From Pseudorhodoplanes sp. (GTDB taxonomy: Bacteria > Pseudomonadota > Alphaproteobacteria > Rhizobiales > Xanthobacteraceae): DNA of 64,000 bases. The stretch covers positions 3,883,730 to 3,947,729 of the forward strand of contig JAVSMS010000001.1 of the NCBI GenBank assembly GCA_032027085.1, read 5' to 3'. A program made the translations under genes and the position numbers. Under the pieces are notes generated by a model that saw only the letters and a program-made list of their open reading frames with translations, ran no database searches and had not been told where the DNA came from. Positions 18,426-26,871 of the stretch are shown in pieces (the first letter of the stretch is position 1; each line of letters begins with the position of its first letter).

Positions 18426-18730
18426 AGCGTGCGTTTTCAAACTGAATCGCCGGAGCCGCCGCCCTTCGAGACCGTCGCACGCAAGCCGGCTATCGCCGAT
18501 TCGCGGATGTGGAATTGCCGGTCTCGGGTAAACCCGCGATCGGTGCGAAGGCGCCTCAGCGTGACGGGGAAGCAAGGGTAGTTTCAGCGCAAGACAACTG
18601 TTTCCGACATTTTCCGGCATTAACCAGCCTCATGGCGGTCGGCGGTCACAGCCCTTATCTCATCAAATGGGAAGCAGACTGTCCGGTCCGGAACTGCGCC
18701 TGGCCGCATGAAGAATAGCATCAAGTCGCC
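18426..18730. other. Intergenic region between copA and amn
   Basis: No gene is supported; short open frames here show no domain-like sequence. It presumably holds the amn promoter. No T-tract terminator is seen after copA. Confidence 0.3.
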
Positions 18731-20236
18731 ATGACCAAGTTCGTCAATATCAGCAGCGGCGTTCGCACCTTCACAGATGCAGTGGCCGCCGTGAATGCCA
18801 TCGCCGAGATCTACGAACGCAATGTGACCTATCTGCGCGACGCCTTCGCCGCCTATGCTGCGGGGAAGGAATTCGGCGAGCACATTCGCGCGCATTATCC
18901 GTTCATCCGGATCTCGGCCGATCACTCTTCCCGCATCGACCCGCGCACGGCCTATGGCTTCCTTCCGCATGCCGGCGTCTATTCCACGACCGTCACCCGT
19001 CCCGACATTTTCCGAAAATATCTGCAGGAACAGGTCAGCATGATCCTGCATAACGGCGCCCGCGAGATCGAGGTCGGCGAAAGCACGACGCCGATCCCGA
19101 TCCATTTTGCGCTCGGCGAAACGTTTCACGTCGAAGGCGGCCTGACGCCTGAGCGCATCAGCCGGCTGCCGCAGGTATTCGACGTCCCCGATCTCGCGAT
19201 CATGGACGACAACATCGCGAACGGGCTCGACGTTCGCAGCCCGGATGGCGCCGTCCCGCTGTCACTCTTCCCGGCGCCGCGCATCGACCTGTCGCTCTTG
19301 CGACTGCGTCATTATTGCGGATCGTCGACAAGACATTTCCAGAATTTCGTGCTCTTTACGAACTACCAGTTCTACATCGACGAATTCATTAAGCTCGGCC
19401 ACCACATCATGGCAGGAGAAACGCTGAGCGGCTTCGTTCCGCGCGGCGAATATACCGAGTTTGTCGAACCCGGCGACGTGGTCACCTGTGCCAAAGGCGT
19501 CACACCCCCGGCCGGAACGCTTCCGGGTACCGTCCCGGTCCACACGCCGCAAATGCCCGCTTATCACCTCAAGCGCGCCGACGATGATGGCATCACCATG
19601 ATCAATATCGGCATCGGTCCGTCCAATGCCAAAAACATCACCGATCATGTCGCAGTGCTGCGCCCGCATGTCTGGCTGATGCTGGGCCATTGCGCAGGCC
19701 TTCGCAACACCCAGGCGCTCGGCGATTACGTGCTGGCACACGCCTATCTGCGTCAGGATCATGTCCTCGATGCCGATCTGCCGCGCGAAGTGCCGATCCC
19801 CGCTCTCGCCGAAATCCAGACCGCGATCCAGGCCGCCGTTGGTCACATCACCGGCCTGACCGGCTATGAACTGAAAAAGATCATGCGTACCGGCACGGTT
19901 GCGACGGTCGACGACCGGAACTGGGAGCTGCGTCCGTCCACCGTTCAAAATTTGCCGTTCATCCAGAGCCGCGCCATCGCACTCGACATGGAATCGGCGA
20001 CTATCGCCACCAACGGCTTCCGCTTCCGCGTGCCTTACGGCACCCTGCTCTGCGTCTCCGACAAGCCGCTGCACGGCCATTTGAAGCTGCCCGGCATGGC
20101 CGACAGCTTCTACCGCCAGCGCATTTCGCAGCAGCTTGCCATCGGCCTCGAGACCATGGCGCTGTTGCGCGAAGGCGACCGCGCGCAACTGCATTCGCGC
20201 AAGCTGCGCAGCTTTCACGAAGTGCCGTTCCAGTGA
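18731..20236 (+). CDS. amn: AMP nucleosidase (501 aa)
   Basis: Hydrolyses AMP to adenine and ribose 5-phosphate, linking purine salvage to energy status. Length and sequence match bacterial Amn: an N-terminal domain with R-T-A-Y-G-F-L-P-H-A-G, and a C-terminal nucleoside-phosphorylase-like domain with N-I-G-I-G-P-S-N-A-K-N, M-L-G-H-C-A-G-L-R, A-L-D-M-E-S-A-T-I-A and C-V-S-D-K-P-L-H-G. The M-E-S and S-D segments are the expected purine/ribose-binding elements. It is cytoplasmic. The ATG at 18731 lacks a clear Shine-Dalgarno. Confidence 0.95.
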   Translation: MTKFVNISSGVRTFTDAVAAVNAIAEIYERNVTYLRDAFAAYAAGKEFGEHIRAHYPFIRISADHSSRIDPRTAYGFLPHAGVYSTTVTRPDIFRKYLQEQVSMILHNGAREIEVGESTTPIPIHFALGETFHVEGGLTPERISRLPQVFDVPDLAIMDDNIANGLDVRSPDGAVPLSLFPAPRIDLSLLRLRHYCGSSTRHFQNFVLFTNYQFYIDEFIKLGHHIMAGETLSGFVPRGEYTEFVEPGDVVTCAKGVTPPAGTLPGTVPVHTPQMPAYHLKRADDDGITMINIGIGPSNAKNITDHVAVLRPHVWLMLGHCAGLRNTQALGDYVLAHAYLRQDHVLDADLPREVPIPALAEIQTAIQAAVGHITGLTGYELKKIMRTGTVATVDDRNWELRPSTVQNLPFIQSRAIALDMESATIATNGFRFRVPYGTLLCVSDKPLHGHLKLPGMADSFYRQRISQQLAIGLETMALLREGDRAQLHSRKLRSFHEVPFQ

Positions 20237-20251
20237 CGGCAGCAGGCGGCG

Positions 20252-20413
20252 TCAGAAGATCGCCAGATATCTCAGGAGATACAGCACGCCAATCAGGATG
20301 ACGATGATGCGAATGATCTGCTTGGCGCGGCCATCCACCGGCAGCATGTTGACGAGATAAAGAACCAGGATGATGACCAGAAACGTGATCAGCACATTGA
20401 TCAAAAGGCCCAT
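20252..20413 (-). CDS. Thivi_2564-like small membrane protein (53 aa)
   Basis: A tiny inner-membrane protein: two hydrophobic helices (about 3-23 and 33-52) joined by a short loop containing P-V-D-G-R-A-K-Q-I. This matches the short Thivi_2564-type membrane protein pattern; the function is unknown. The ATG at 20413 follows gcaggggag at a good distance. The frame remains open upstream to 20542, but that part overlaps the lipoprotein gene and lacks membrane character. Confidence 0.75.
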   Translation of the reverse strand: MGLLINVLITFLVIILVLYLVNMLPVDGRAKQIIRIIVILIGVLYLLRYLAIF

Positions 20414-20508
20414 GTGCAAACTCCCCTGCAAAATCAATTTGGTCTGAAAAAACTTCAGCCCACCGGCAGACGTAATCGTCTCGCGCGCGAATAGTTCCAC
20501 CCGGTCGC

Positions 20509-20859
20509 CTACCGGACGGCTCGCTCCGAATCCGTGCGCCACGGCATCTTGCAGTTCTTTTCGACGGCGGCGGCTTCCAGCTCCCGCAGATTGCCCTGCG
20601 TGGTAAGGTATTCGTTCCGGTAAGCGAGCGCGATGGCAAGCTCACCACCGGGTCCTTGCGCGGCCTTGTCCATCAAAGCCTTCAACTCGCTTTCGCGCGC
20701 CACCTGTTCTTGTCCGGCGATGGCGAGCTGGTCGCAATTATAGATGGAGTATTTGGCGGGCCTGACGATCGCCGACGACAATTGCTCGCTGGCGCAGCCG
20801 GCAAGGCCGAGCGCCAGCAGACCGATCATCGCAGCCGACACCTGCGACACGCGAAACAT
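20509..20859 (-). CDS. Small lipoprotein (116 aa)
   Basis: The N-terminal signal with lipobox L-A-G-C (Cys about 22) marks a lipid-anchored envelope protein. The mature part is about 95 residues and mainly helical, with two further cysteines (about 42 and 102). I do not recognise the family; similar short lipoproteins are common in Bradyrhizobium relatives. It ends about 95 bp before the small membrane-protein gene on the same strand. A tRNA gene lies just upstream. Confidence 0.8.
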   Translation of the reverse strand: MFRVSQVSAAMIGLLALGLAGCASEQLSSAIVRPAKYSIYNCDQLAIAGQEQVARESELKALMDKAAQGPGGELAIALAYRNEYLTTQGNLRELEAAAVEKNCKMPWRTDSERAVR

Positions 20860-20882
20860 TCCGCGAACAGCTCCTATCTCTT

Positions 20883-20967
20883 TGGTGCGGACGGAGGGAA
20901 TCGAACCCTCATGCCTTGTGGGCCGCAGATTTTAAGTCTGCTGCGTATACCATTCCGCCACGTCCGC
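20883..20967 (-). tRNA. tRNA-Leu (anticodon UAA)
   Basis: The acceptor stem GCGGACG (from 20967 downwards) pairs with CGTCCGC (20887-20893); discriminator A and encoded CCA are at 20883-20886. The anticodon arm has stem GCAGA/TCTGC with loop CTTAAAA, giving anticodon TAA. A long variable arm and the T arm GAGGG-TTCGATT-CCCTC fit a class II leucine tRNA. Confidence 0.95.
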
Positions 20968-21069
20968 GCGGCCAGCCTTCTAGCATCGTCCGCGAGAAAG
21001 CCAAAAGCGCGGGCGAATGGTGGCGGGACGTCGGCAGACCGTCGCTGCAACCGAGACGTCGTAAAGCGG

Positions 21070-21573
21070 TCAGCCGCCCTCGCGAATCGGCGGCACGAAA
21101 GCGAGCCCGGTGTCCCAGGGGAAGAAGATCCAGGTGTCCTGCGAGACTTCGGTGATGAAGGTGTCGACCAGCGGCCGGCCCATGGGCTTGGCATAGACGG
21201 TGGCGAAATGCGCCTCCGGAATGAGGTCCCGCACAACGCGTGCGGTCTTGCCGGTATCGACCAGGTCGTCGACGATCAGCACGCCCTTGCCGGAGCCGCC
21301 ACCGACCTCGACCACTTTCTGGTCGATCCCCTTCAGGATTTTCAGGTCGCCCTGCTTGCCAACCCCAAGATAGCTCTCGACGCATACCGTCTCGATCAGC
21401 CGCACGTTCAGTTCGCGCGCCACGATCGCCGCCGGCACAAGGCCGCCGCGGGTGACGCAGACGATGGCGTTGAAGGGCCCGGCCGCCGCCAGCCGCCAGG
21501 CCAAAGCGCGGCAGTCACGGTGAAACTGGTCCCAGGACACCGGAAAGTGTTTCTGGGTTTGCGCCTCCGCCAT
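21070..21573 (-). CDS. gpt: Xanthine/guanine phosphoribosyltransferase (167 aa)
   Basis: Transfers phosphoribose from PRPP to xanthine or guanine in purine salvage. The PRPP-binding loop is visible as [14 protein letters not shown], with the earlier V-T-R-G-G-L-V-P-A and a C-terminal W-I-F-F-P-W-D-T segment that contacts the base in relatives. The ATG at 21573 follows ggagacggcagg; upstream sequence in frame is not conserved-looking. It lies about 100 bp from tRNA-Leu on the same strand. Confidence 0.92.
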   Translation of the reverse strand: MAEAQTQKHFPVSWDQFHRDCRALAWRLAAAGPFNAIVCVTRGGLVPAAIVARELNVRLIETVCVESYLGVGKQGDLKILKGIDQKVVEVGGGSGKGVLIVDDLVDTGKTARVVRDLIPEAHFATVYAKPMGRPLVDTFITEVSQDTWIFFPWDTGLAFVPPIREGG

Positions 21574-21760
21574 CCTGCCGTCTCCCGTCGCGTTTGCGGC
21601 CACCATCCCGGTGGCGGGCACCGTTGCCAACCGGCGCAGGTCGCGATCCACAGGAAAAGAGCCGTTCAGGGCGCGATCAGCAAAAGTGGGAACCCGTTTT
21701 TGCGTCCATCGTGCGCCAACTTATGAACCTGCTCCCTGATCTTCCTTGAAGATCATGGGG

Positions 21761-22357
21761 CTAAGAGAGGTCCAGCACAAAATTGAAGCGGGCTGCAAGC
21801 CCATCCTGCCGCTCCACCACCCGCATCAACAAGTCACGCCGGAACAAGCCGTCGCGCGCATTGCCGGCCTCGCCGGGGAAATAAAGCTGCGTGGTCAGCA
21901 CCGGCCGGTTCGGCGCCTGCACCTTGACGTGATAGTGCCGCGTCCGCCCGGGATAGAGCGCCGGCTTGATGGTCAGGAAGCGGAAGCGGCCGTCGCCGTC
22001 CGCGAAAACATGCCCGCGATAGCGAAAGCCTTTGTTGTCGTAGTCGCCTTGCGCATCGGCATGCCAGAGATCGACCAGCGCGCCGGCCACCGGACGGCAG
22101 GATCGCGTGAGCACCACGCCCGTCAATTCGACCGGCTGGCCGCTCACGCTCTGCTCGCGCAGATCGCTGCGCTGCGGCGAGCGCGGCTTGTAGAACGGCC
22201 CTTCGGTCTGGCGCGGCGTCGGCGCGTCGCCGTCGTCGCATTGCGGCGTCGGCTTGAGCTCCTGCGCGAGCCCCGATCGTGGAAGACCTAGGCCTGCGGC
22301 GACGGCGGCACCAGTGATCAGAAAGCGGCGACGGTCAGAGTTGTTTGAGCCCGACAT
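21761..22357 (-). CDS. Exported intradiol dioxygenase-like protein (198 aa)
   Basis: Begins with a twin-arginine signal (D-R-R-R-F-L-I-T-G-A, about 8-17), so it is probably folded before export to the periplasm. The rest matches the intradiol ring-cleavage dioxygenase fold: E-G-P-F-Y, L-V-D-L-W-H-A-D, Y-R-G-H-V-F and R-T-R-H-Y-H-V-K-V, the Tyr/His positions that bind Fe(III) in protocatechuate 3,4-dioxygenase. Exported members have no firmly established substrate. The start at 22357 places the Tat motif correctly. No partner subunit or aromatic-catabolism genes are adjacent. Confidence 0.85.
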   Translation of the reverse strand: MSGSNNSDRRRFLITGAAVAAGLGLPRSGLAQELKPTPQCDDGDAPTPRQTEGPFYKPRSPQRSDLREQSVSGQPVELTGVVLTRSCRPVAGALVDLWHADAQGDYDNKGFRYRGHVFADGDGRFRFLTIKPALYPGRTRHYHVKVQAPNRPVLTTQLYFPGEAGNARDGLFRRDLLMRVVERQDGLAARFNFVLDLS

Positions 22358-22558
22358 GATACGGTCCTTTTGTTCACCCGCCCCTGGTGTCCTGACGTTC
22401 TGGTGTCCCGAATCCGAAGTCCGCGTCTGAGGCCTGGTCATGAGCGGATTTCGGATTCGAAAAGCACCAGGAAACCTATGATTCTGGTTTGGCAGACATT
22501 CGCTTGCAGGACTTGCAGCAATAACGAAGCGAATTTTTGAACCACGTCTCAGAATCGC

Positions 22559-23131
22559 TTACGAGGAGCCCGGCGCAATCCTCGCGATCACAGACAATCT
22601 GTCGGGCAATTCTGCGGCAGCCTGCACGACGACAATCTCGCCCGACGCCGGCGAGATGCCGGTGAGGAGTGCAATATTTTCGCCATGCGTCACGACAACC
22701 AGCACGCCCGGCCCACGCCAGCTCGCAATGAAATCGCGCGCCTCCCGGCGCAGCGAGGCGCGTTTGTCACGCAACATATAGGCGTTGTTGAACGCCGAAA
22801 CCTCTTCGACATCACCGAGATTCATTAGACGCGCCGTTTCAACGGTGCGGCACCATTGCGACGACACCACCTTGCCAACCGATACCGCTTTCTCGTGAAA
22901 TTTTTCGCCCAACGCACGGGCCTGCGCGCGGCCACGTTCGCTGAGATTGCGCTGTGTCGTGCAATCACCGATCCGCCAGCCGGGCGGATCGCCTGATCCT
23001 GGCGCATCCGCGTGGCGGATCAACGCCACGCGGCCGTCCTGCTTCAGGTGCTCCCAAGATGCGCCCGCACGTTGCGGCACGATCGTCACACACAGGCAAC
23101 CGAGACAGAAGGCAGCCGCAAGCCATCGCAT
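22559..23131 (-). CDS. Exported histidine phosphatase family protein (190 aa)
   Basis: A signal peptide (about 1-24, ending A-G-A-S) precedes a branch-1 histidine phosphatase domain: L-I-R-H-A-D (catalytic histidine; the usual G is replaced by A), L-S-E-R-G-R-A-Q-A, S-S-Q-W-C-R-T-V-E-T-A and the second active-site histidine in V-T-H-G-E-N. This suggests a periplasmic phosphatase; the substrate is unknown. It is flanked by same-strand genes at distances over 100 bp, so it is probably its own unit. Confidence 0.85.
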   Translation of the reverse strand: MRWLAAAFCLGCLCVTIVPQRAGASWEHLKQDGRVALIRHADAPGSGDPPGWRIGDCTTQRNLSERGRAQARALGEKFHEKAVSVGKVVSSQWCRTVETARLMNLGDVEEVSAFNNAYMLRDKRASLRREARDFIASWRGPGVLVVVTHGENIALLTGISPASGEIVVVQAAAELPDRLSVIARIAPGSS

Positions 23132-23287
23132 GGTCGCGATGCTAGCGCGTTGTCACCTCCCGCCTTAATCACAAGCACGTCAGGCGGCCTGCGAAACATC
23201 CGCGGTACACCGCAGGAAATCCGTCACCGTCTCGACCGGACGATCTCGGGCGCGGGGCATGACAACGACGCGACGGACGTGATTGCT

Positions 23288-24055
23288 TCACCCAGCCTTC
23301 AGCTTCGCCTTCACCTCGCGCAGCATCTGCTCGACCGCGACCTTTGCCGCGGCGAGTTTTTCCGCATCGCGCGAGCGCACGACGACATGGGTATTGGGAC
23401 CGAACTTGTCGTCGAAGAACGGATAGCTGCCGATCGTCACATCGGGATGCGCGCGGGCGATTTCGCCGAGCTCGGTGCCGATGTCGCCCTCGCGCAAGTC
23501 CGCGCGCACCGATTCCGACAGCATCTGTTTGCCGGTCTTCAGTTTCGGACCGACTTCATCCAGCATCGCCTGCATGATGTTGGGCACGCCGGCCATGACG
23601 ATGACGTTTTCGATCCAGAAGCCGGGCGCCAGCGACACCTTGTTGGTCACCAGTTCGGCACCCTGCGGTATTCGCGTCATGCGCATGCGCGCTTCATTCA
23701 GATCGGGGCCCTTGAAGCGCTGCCGCAGCAGCGCCACGGCGCGCGGGTCGTAATCGATGGGGACACCGAACGCTTTTGCCACGCAGTCGGCGGTGATGTC
23801 GTCGTGCGTCGGACCGATGCCGCCGGTGGTGAAGACATAGGTGTATTTGTGCCGCAGTGCATTGAGTGCGGGGACAATCTCGTCCTCGACATCCGGCACC
23901 ACGCGCACCTCGCGCAGGTCAACGCCTATCGCCGTCAGATACTCGGCAATATAGCCGATATTCTTGTCCTTGGTCCGCCCCGACAGGATTTCGTCGCCGA
24001 TGACCAGAAGCCCGGCATTCACGAGGGTGTCGGATGGCGCGGATGAAGCAGTCAT
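23288..24055 (-). CDS. CinA N-terminal-type molybdopterin-binding domain protein (255 aa)
   Basis: Carries the MoCF-binding (MoaB/MogA-like) domain at about 14-180: L-L-V-I-G-D-E-I-L-S-G-R-T, T-T-G-G-I-G-P-T-H-D-D-I-T and V-I-V-M-A-G-V-P. This corresponds to the N-terminal half of CinA (COG1058); the amidase half is missing. In CinA-like proteins this half has ADP-ribose pyrophosphatase-type activity in some species. The ATG at 24055 was chosen because the preceding in-frame sequence is arginine-rich and unlike the family. It is divergent from the ATP-grasp gene. Confidence 0.88.
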   Translation of the reverse strand: MTASSAPSDTLVNAGLLVIGDEILSGRTKDKNIGYIAEYLTAIGVDLREVRVVPDVEDEIVPALNALRHKYTYVFTTGGIGPTHDDITADCVAKAFGVPIDYDPRAVALLRQRFKGPDLNEARMRMTRIPQGAELVTNKVSLAPGFWIENVIVMAGVPNIMQAMLDEVGPKLKTGKQMLSESVRADLREGDIGTELGEIARAHPDVTIGSYPFFDDKFGPNTHVVVRSRDAEKLAAAKVAVEQMLREVKAKLKAG

Positions 24056-24287
24056 GCAGGATCCCGGTCTTGTAACATGTCGTCTAGCCCGCCACCGGCG
24101 GTGGCTCAAGCACCTCCGGTCCCGCCCCTGCCTTAATCAGCGCGATTATTCTCTGGGCAAATCATTTCCGTCTGAAGCCCTCGCCACCGTCCTGGCCAGC
24201 CGGCCCAAATGGCGCAAAGCTTGCATTTCACGTCTGTGTGTTTTGGGTGTGTTGTGCCAGGGCCGCCTCGTCAGGAAGGCTTGAGGA

Positions 24288-25706
24288 ATGCCGGTGGCGT
24301 TTGATGAAATGCATGGGACAGAAGGCGCGGTCCGTCCCGCCTATGCCCTGTTGTCAGACTGGCTCTCCGAAATCCGCCCCGATGTGCTTGATTATCGCCG
24401 CCGCGAGGCCGAGCTGGTCTTCCGCCGCATCGGCATCACCTTCGCGGTTTACGGCGAGGCCGAGGCGCAGGAACGGCTCATTCCCTTCGACGTCATACCC
24501 CGCATCCTGACGGCTTCCGAATGGGCCACCCTGTCGCGCGGGCTCGAGCAAAGGGTGAAGGCGCTCAACCTTTACATTAAAGACGTCTACGGAAAGCGCG
24601 AATGCCTGCGCGCCGGTATCGTGCCGGAGGACCTCGTCTTCCAGAATCCCGTCTTCCGTCCGGAAATGAACGGGCAAAAAGTCCCGCACGGCATCTACGT
24701 GCATATCGCCGGCATCGACATCGTCCGCGTCGATGCAAACACCTTCTACGTTCTTGAAGACAATGCGCGGACGCCCTCCGGAGTCTCCTACATGCTGGAG
24801 AACCGCGAGATCATGATGCGGCTGTTCCCGGAATTGTTTTCCCGTCATCGGGTGACGCCGGTGGAGAATTACCCGGACGAATTGCTTGGCACATTGCAGT
24901 CGGTGGCGCCGGATTCGGCGCCTGGCGAGCCGACCGTGGTGCTGATGACACCCGGCGTTTTCAACTCCGCCTATTACGAGCATTCGTTTCTGGCTGACAA
25001 GATGGGCATCGAACTGGTGGAGGGACGCGATCTCTTCGTCAGGAACGAGACCGTCTATATGCGCACCACCCAGGGGCCGAAACGCGTCGACGTGATCTAC
25101 CGTCGCATCGACGACGACTTCATCGATCCGCTCGCCTTCCGGCCGGATTCAGCGCTCGGCGTGCCGGGCCTGATGTCGGCTTACCAGGCCGGCAATGTGA
25201 CGCTCGCCAACGCGGTCGGCACCGGCATCGCCGACGACAAGGCCGTCTACAGTTACATGCCGGATATCGTGAAATTCTTCCTCGGCGAAGAGCCAATCCT
25301 GAAGAATGTGCCGACCTGGCGCTGCCGCGAGCCGGAACATCTTTCCTACGTGCTCGACAATCTCGAGCAGCTTGTGGTCAAGGAAGTGCACGGGTCCGGC
25401 GGCTACGGCATGCTGATTGGACCGAGTGCCGACAAGGCCACGATCGCGGCGTTCCGCGCCAAACTGAAATCTTCTCCGGAGAACTTCATCGCGCAGCCGA
25501 CGCTGGCGCTATCGACATGCCCGACCTGCGTCGATTCCGGCTTGGCGCCGCGCCATGTCGATCTGCGGCCGTTCGTGCTCACCGGCCGCGACCGCGTGCG
25601 CATCGTGCCCGGCGGATTGACGCGCGTCGCAATGATGGCGGGTTCATTGGTGGTGAATTCCAGCCAAGGTGGCGGAACGAAAGACACATGGGTGCTGGCG
25701 GGATGA
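24288..25706 (+). CDS. Circularly permuted type 2 ATP-grasp protein (472 aa)
   Basis: Corresponds to COG2308, a circularly permuted ATP-grasp family predicted to form amide bonds (peptide or amino-acid ligase). Visible marks are R-P-A-Y near the start, L-Y-I-K-D-V-Y-G, P-S-G-V-S-Y-M-L-E-N-R (about 160-170), P-N/K-R-V-D-V-I-Y-R-R, and K-E-V-H-G-S-G-G-Y-G-M (about 365-375), the glycine-rich ATP-binding loop in the permuted order. It is the first gene of the ATP-grasp/alpha-E/transglutaminase/Anbu set. A palindromic element lies between it and the alpha-E gene. Confidence 0.92.
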   Translation: MPVAFDEMHGTEGAVRPAYALLSDWLSEIRPDVLDYRRREAELVFRRIGITFAVYGEAEAQERLIPFDVIPRILTASEWATLSRGLEQRVKALNLYIKDVYGKRECLRAGIVPEDLVFQNPVFRPEMNGQKVPHGIYVHIAGIDIVRVDANTFYVLEDNARTPSGVSYMLENREIMMRLFPELFSRHRVTPVENYPDELLGTLQSVAPDSAPGEPTVVLMTPGVFNSAYYEHSFLADKMGIELVEGRDLFVRNETVYMRTTQGPKRVDVIYRRIDDDFIDPLAFRPDSALGVPGLMSAYQAGNVTLANAVGTGIADDKAVYSYMPDIVKFFLGEEPILKNVPTWRCREPEHLSYVLDNLEQLVVKEVHGSGGYGMLIGPSADKATIAAFRAKLKSSPENFIAQPTLALSTCPTCVDSGLAPRHVDLRPFVLTGRDRVRIVPGGLTRVAMMAGSLVVNSSQGGGTKDTWVLAG

Positions 25707-25715
25707 GACTTGAAG

Positions 25716-25862
25716 CTCCGGTCGTCCCCGCGAAATCGGGGACCTATAAACGCAAGCCTCGGTCAATTCACGCCGGTCGCGGTTATGGGTCCCGGCTCTC
25801 GCGTAGCCTGTCCTCGGGCCGCGCTGAAGCGCGGACCCGTGGGCTCGGCCGGGGCGACGGAG
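25716..25862. repeat. Palindromic element between ATP-grasp and alpha-E genes (about 147 bp)
   Basis: The left end ctccggtcgtccccg and the right end (inverted) ctccgtcgccccg form imperfect terminal inverted repeats. Near the left end gtccccg/cggggac is a hairpin. The right end contributes the ggag that serves as ribosome binding site for the alpha-E gene at 25871. It is of the non-coding palindromic type known from Bradyrhizobium relatives. Confidence 0.6.
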
Positions 25863-25870
25863 ACGAGTAG

Positions 25871-26812
25871 ATGCTCTCCCGCACGGCCGACAATCTTTAC
25901 TGGCTCGCACGTTACGTCGAGCGCGCCGAATATCTTGCCCGCATTCTCGAAGCCACCCAGCGCCTTACCGCCGTGCCGATCGACACCGCCGGCGAGAGCA
26001 ATGAATGGGAATCGGCGGTCGCGACCGCCGGCTGCGCCCACGCCTTCCACGCCGCCTATGACGAAGCCAACGAAGACAATGTCATCGATTTCCTCGCGTT
26101 CTCGACGGCCAATCCGTCGTCGATCCGCTCCTGTTTCGAAGTTGCCCGCACCAATGCCCGCGCCGTGCGAACCGCCCTTACCATGGAAATGTGGGATGCG
26201 ATCAACGGCACCTGGCTCGAGCTGAAGCGGTACGGCAACGGTCCGACCTCGCGCGAGGAATTCTCGCGCTTCCTGCGTTGGGTGCAGGAATCCTCCCTGC
26301 GCTTCGACGGCTCAGCGTACAGAACGATGCTGCGCAATGATGCCTATTGGTTCACGCGGCTCGGCATTTATCTCGAGCGCGCCGACAACACGGCGCGCAT
26401 TCTCGACGTCAAATATCACCTGCTGCTGCCGGCGCAGGAGCATGTCGGCGGCCCGCTCGACTATTTTCAATGGGCCGCAATCCTGCGCTCGGTCTCCGCG
26501 CTCACGTCCTATCACTGGGTCTACCGCGAGAGTCTGAAACCCTGGCTGGTCGCCGATTTGCTTATGCTCAAGGAGGAGATGCCGCGCTCGCTGGCGAGCT
26601 GCTACGAGAATATCGTCCGCTACCTCGACGAAATCGCCGCTGCCTACGGCCGCCAAGGTCCGGCACAGCGGCTGGCCCGCGGCATCCGCACGCGGCTGCA
26701 GAACAGCAAGATGGACAGCATTTTCCAGAGCGGCCTGCACGAATTCATTCAGGAATTCATCGCCGACAACAACCGCATCGGTCAGACCATCACGCAGCAA
26801 TATCTGACCTGA
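25871..26812 (+). CDS. Alpha-E domain protein (313 aa)
   Basis: The all-helical alpha-E family (COG2307), almost always encoded with the permuted ATP-grasp gene. Diagnostic segments: the start M-L-S-R-T-A-D-N-L-Y-W-L-A-R-Y-V-E-R-A-E and the repeat of that motif at about 160 (Y-W-F-T-R-L-G-I-Y-L-E-R-A-D-N-T-A-R), indicating an internal duplication of a helical unit. The biochemical role is unknown; it is predicted to act with the ATP-grasp protein in a peptide-synthesis or tagging reaction. A hairpin (gcaacggc/gccgttgc, 26817-26840) follows the stop, between it and the converging gene. Confidence 0.92.
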   Translation: MLSRTADNLYWLARYVERAEYLARILEATQRLTAVPIDTAGESNEWESAVATAGCAHAFHAAYDEANEDNVIDFLAFSTANPSSIRSCFEVARTNARAVRTALTMEMWDAINGTWLELKRYGNGPTSREEFSRFLRWVQESSLRFDGSAYRTMLRNDAYWFTRLGIYLERADNTARILDVKYHLLLPAQEHVGGPLDYFQWAAILRSVSALTSYHWVYRESLKPWLVADLLMLKEEMPRSLASCYENIVRYLDEIAAAYGRQGPAQRLARGIRTRLQNSKMDSIFQSGLHEFIQEFIADNNRIGQTITQQYLT

Positions 26813-26871
26813 CGCCGCAACGGCTGCGAGGCGCCGTTGCCGGCGCTTCGCAGTTCGTGATGCCCGTCGCC

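Noticed and set aside
18509-18718. A 69-codon frame upstream of amn
   Set aside because: No ribosome site and no family-like sequence; probably promoter DNA.
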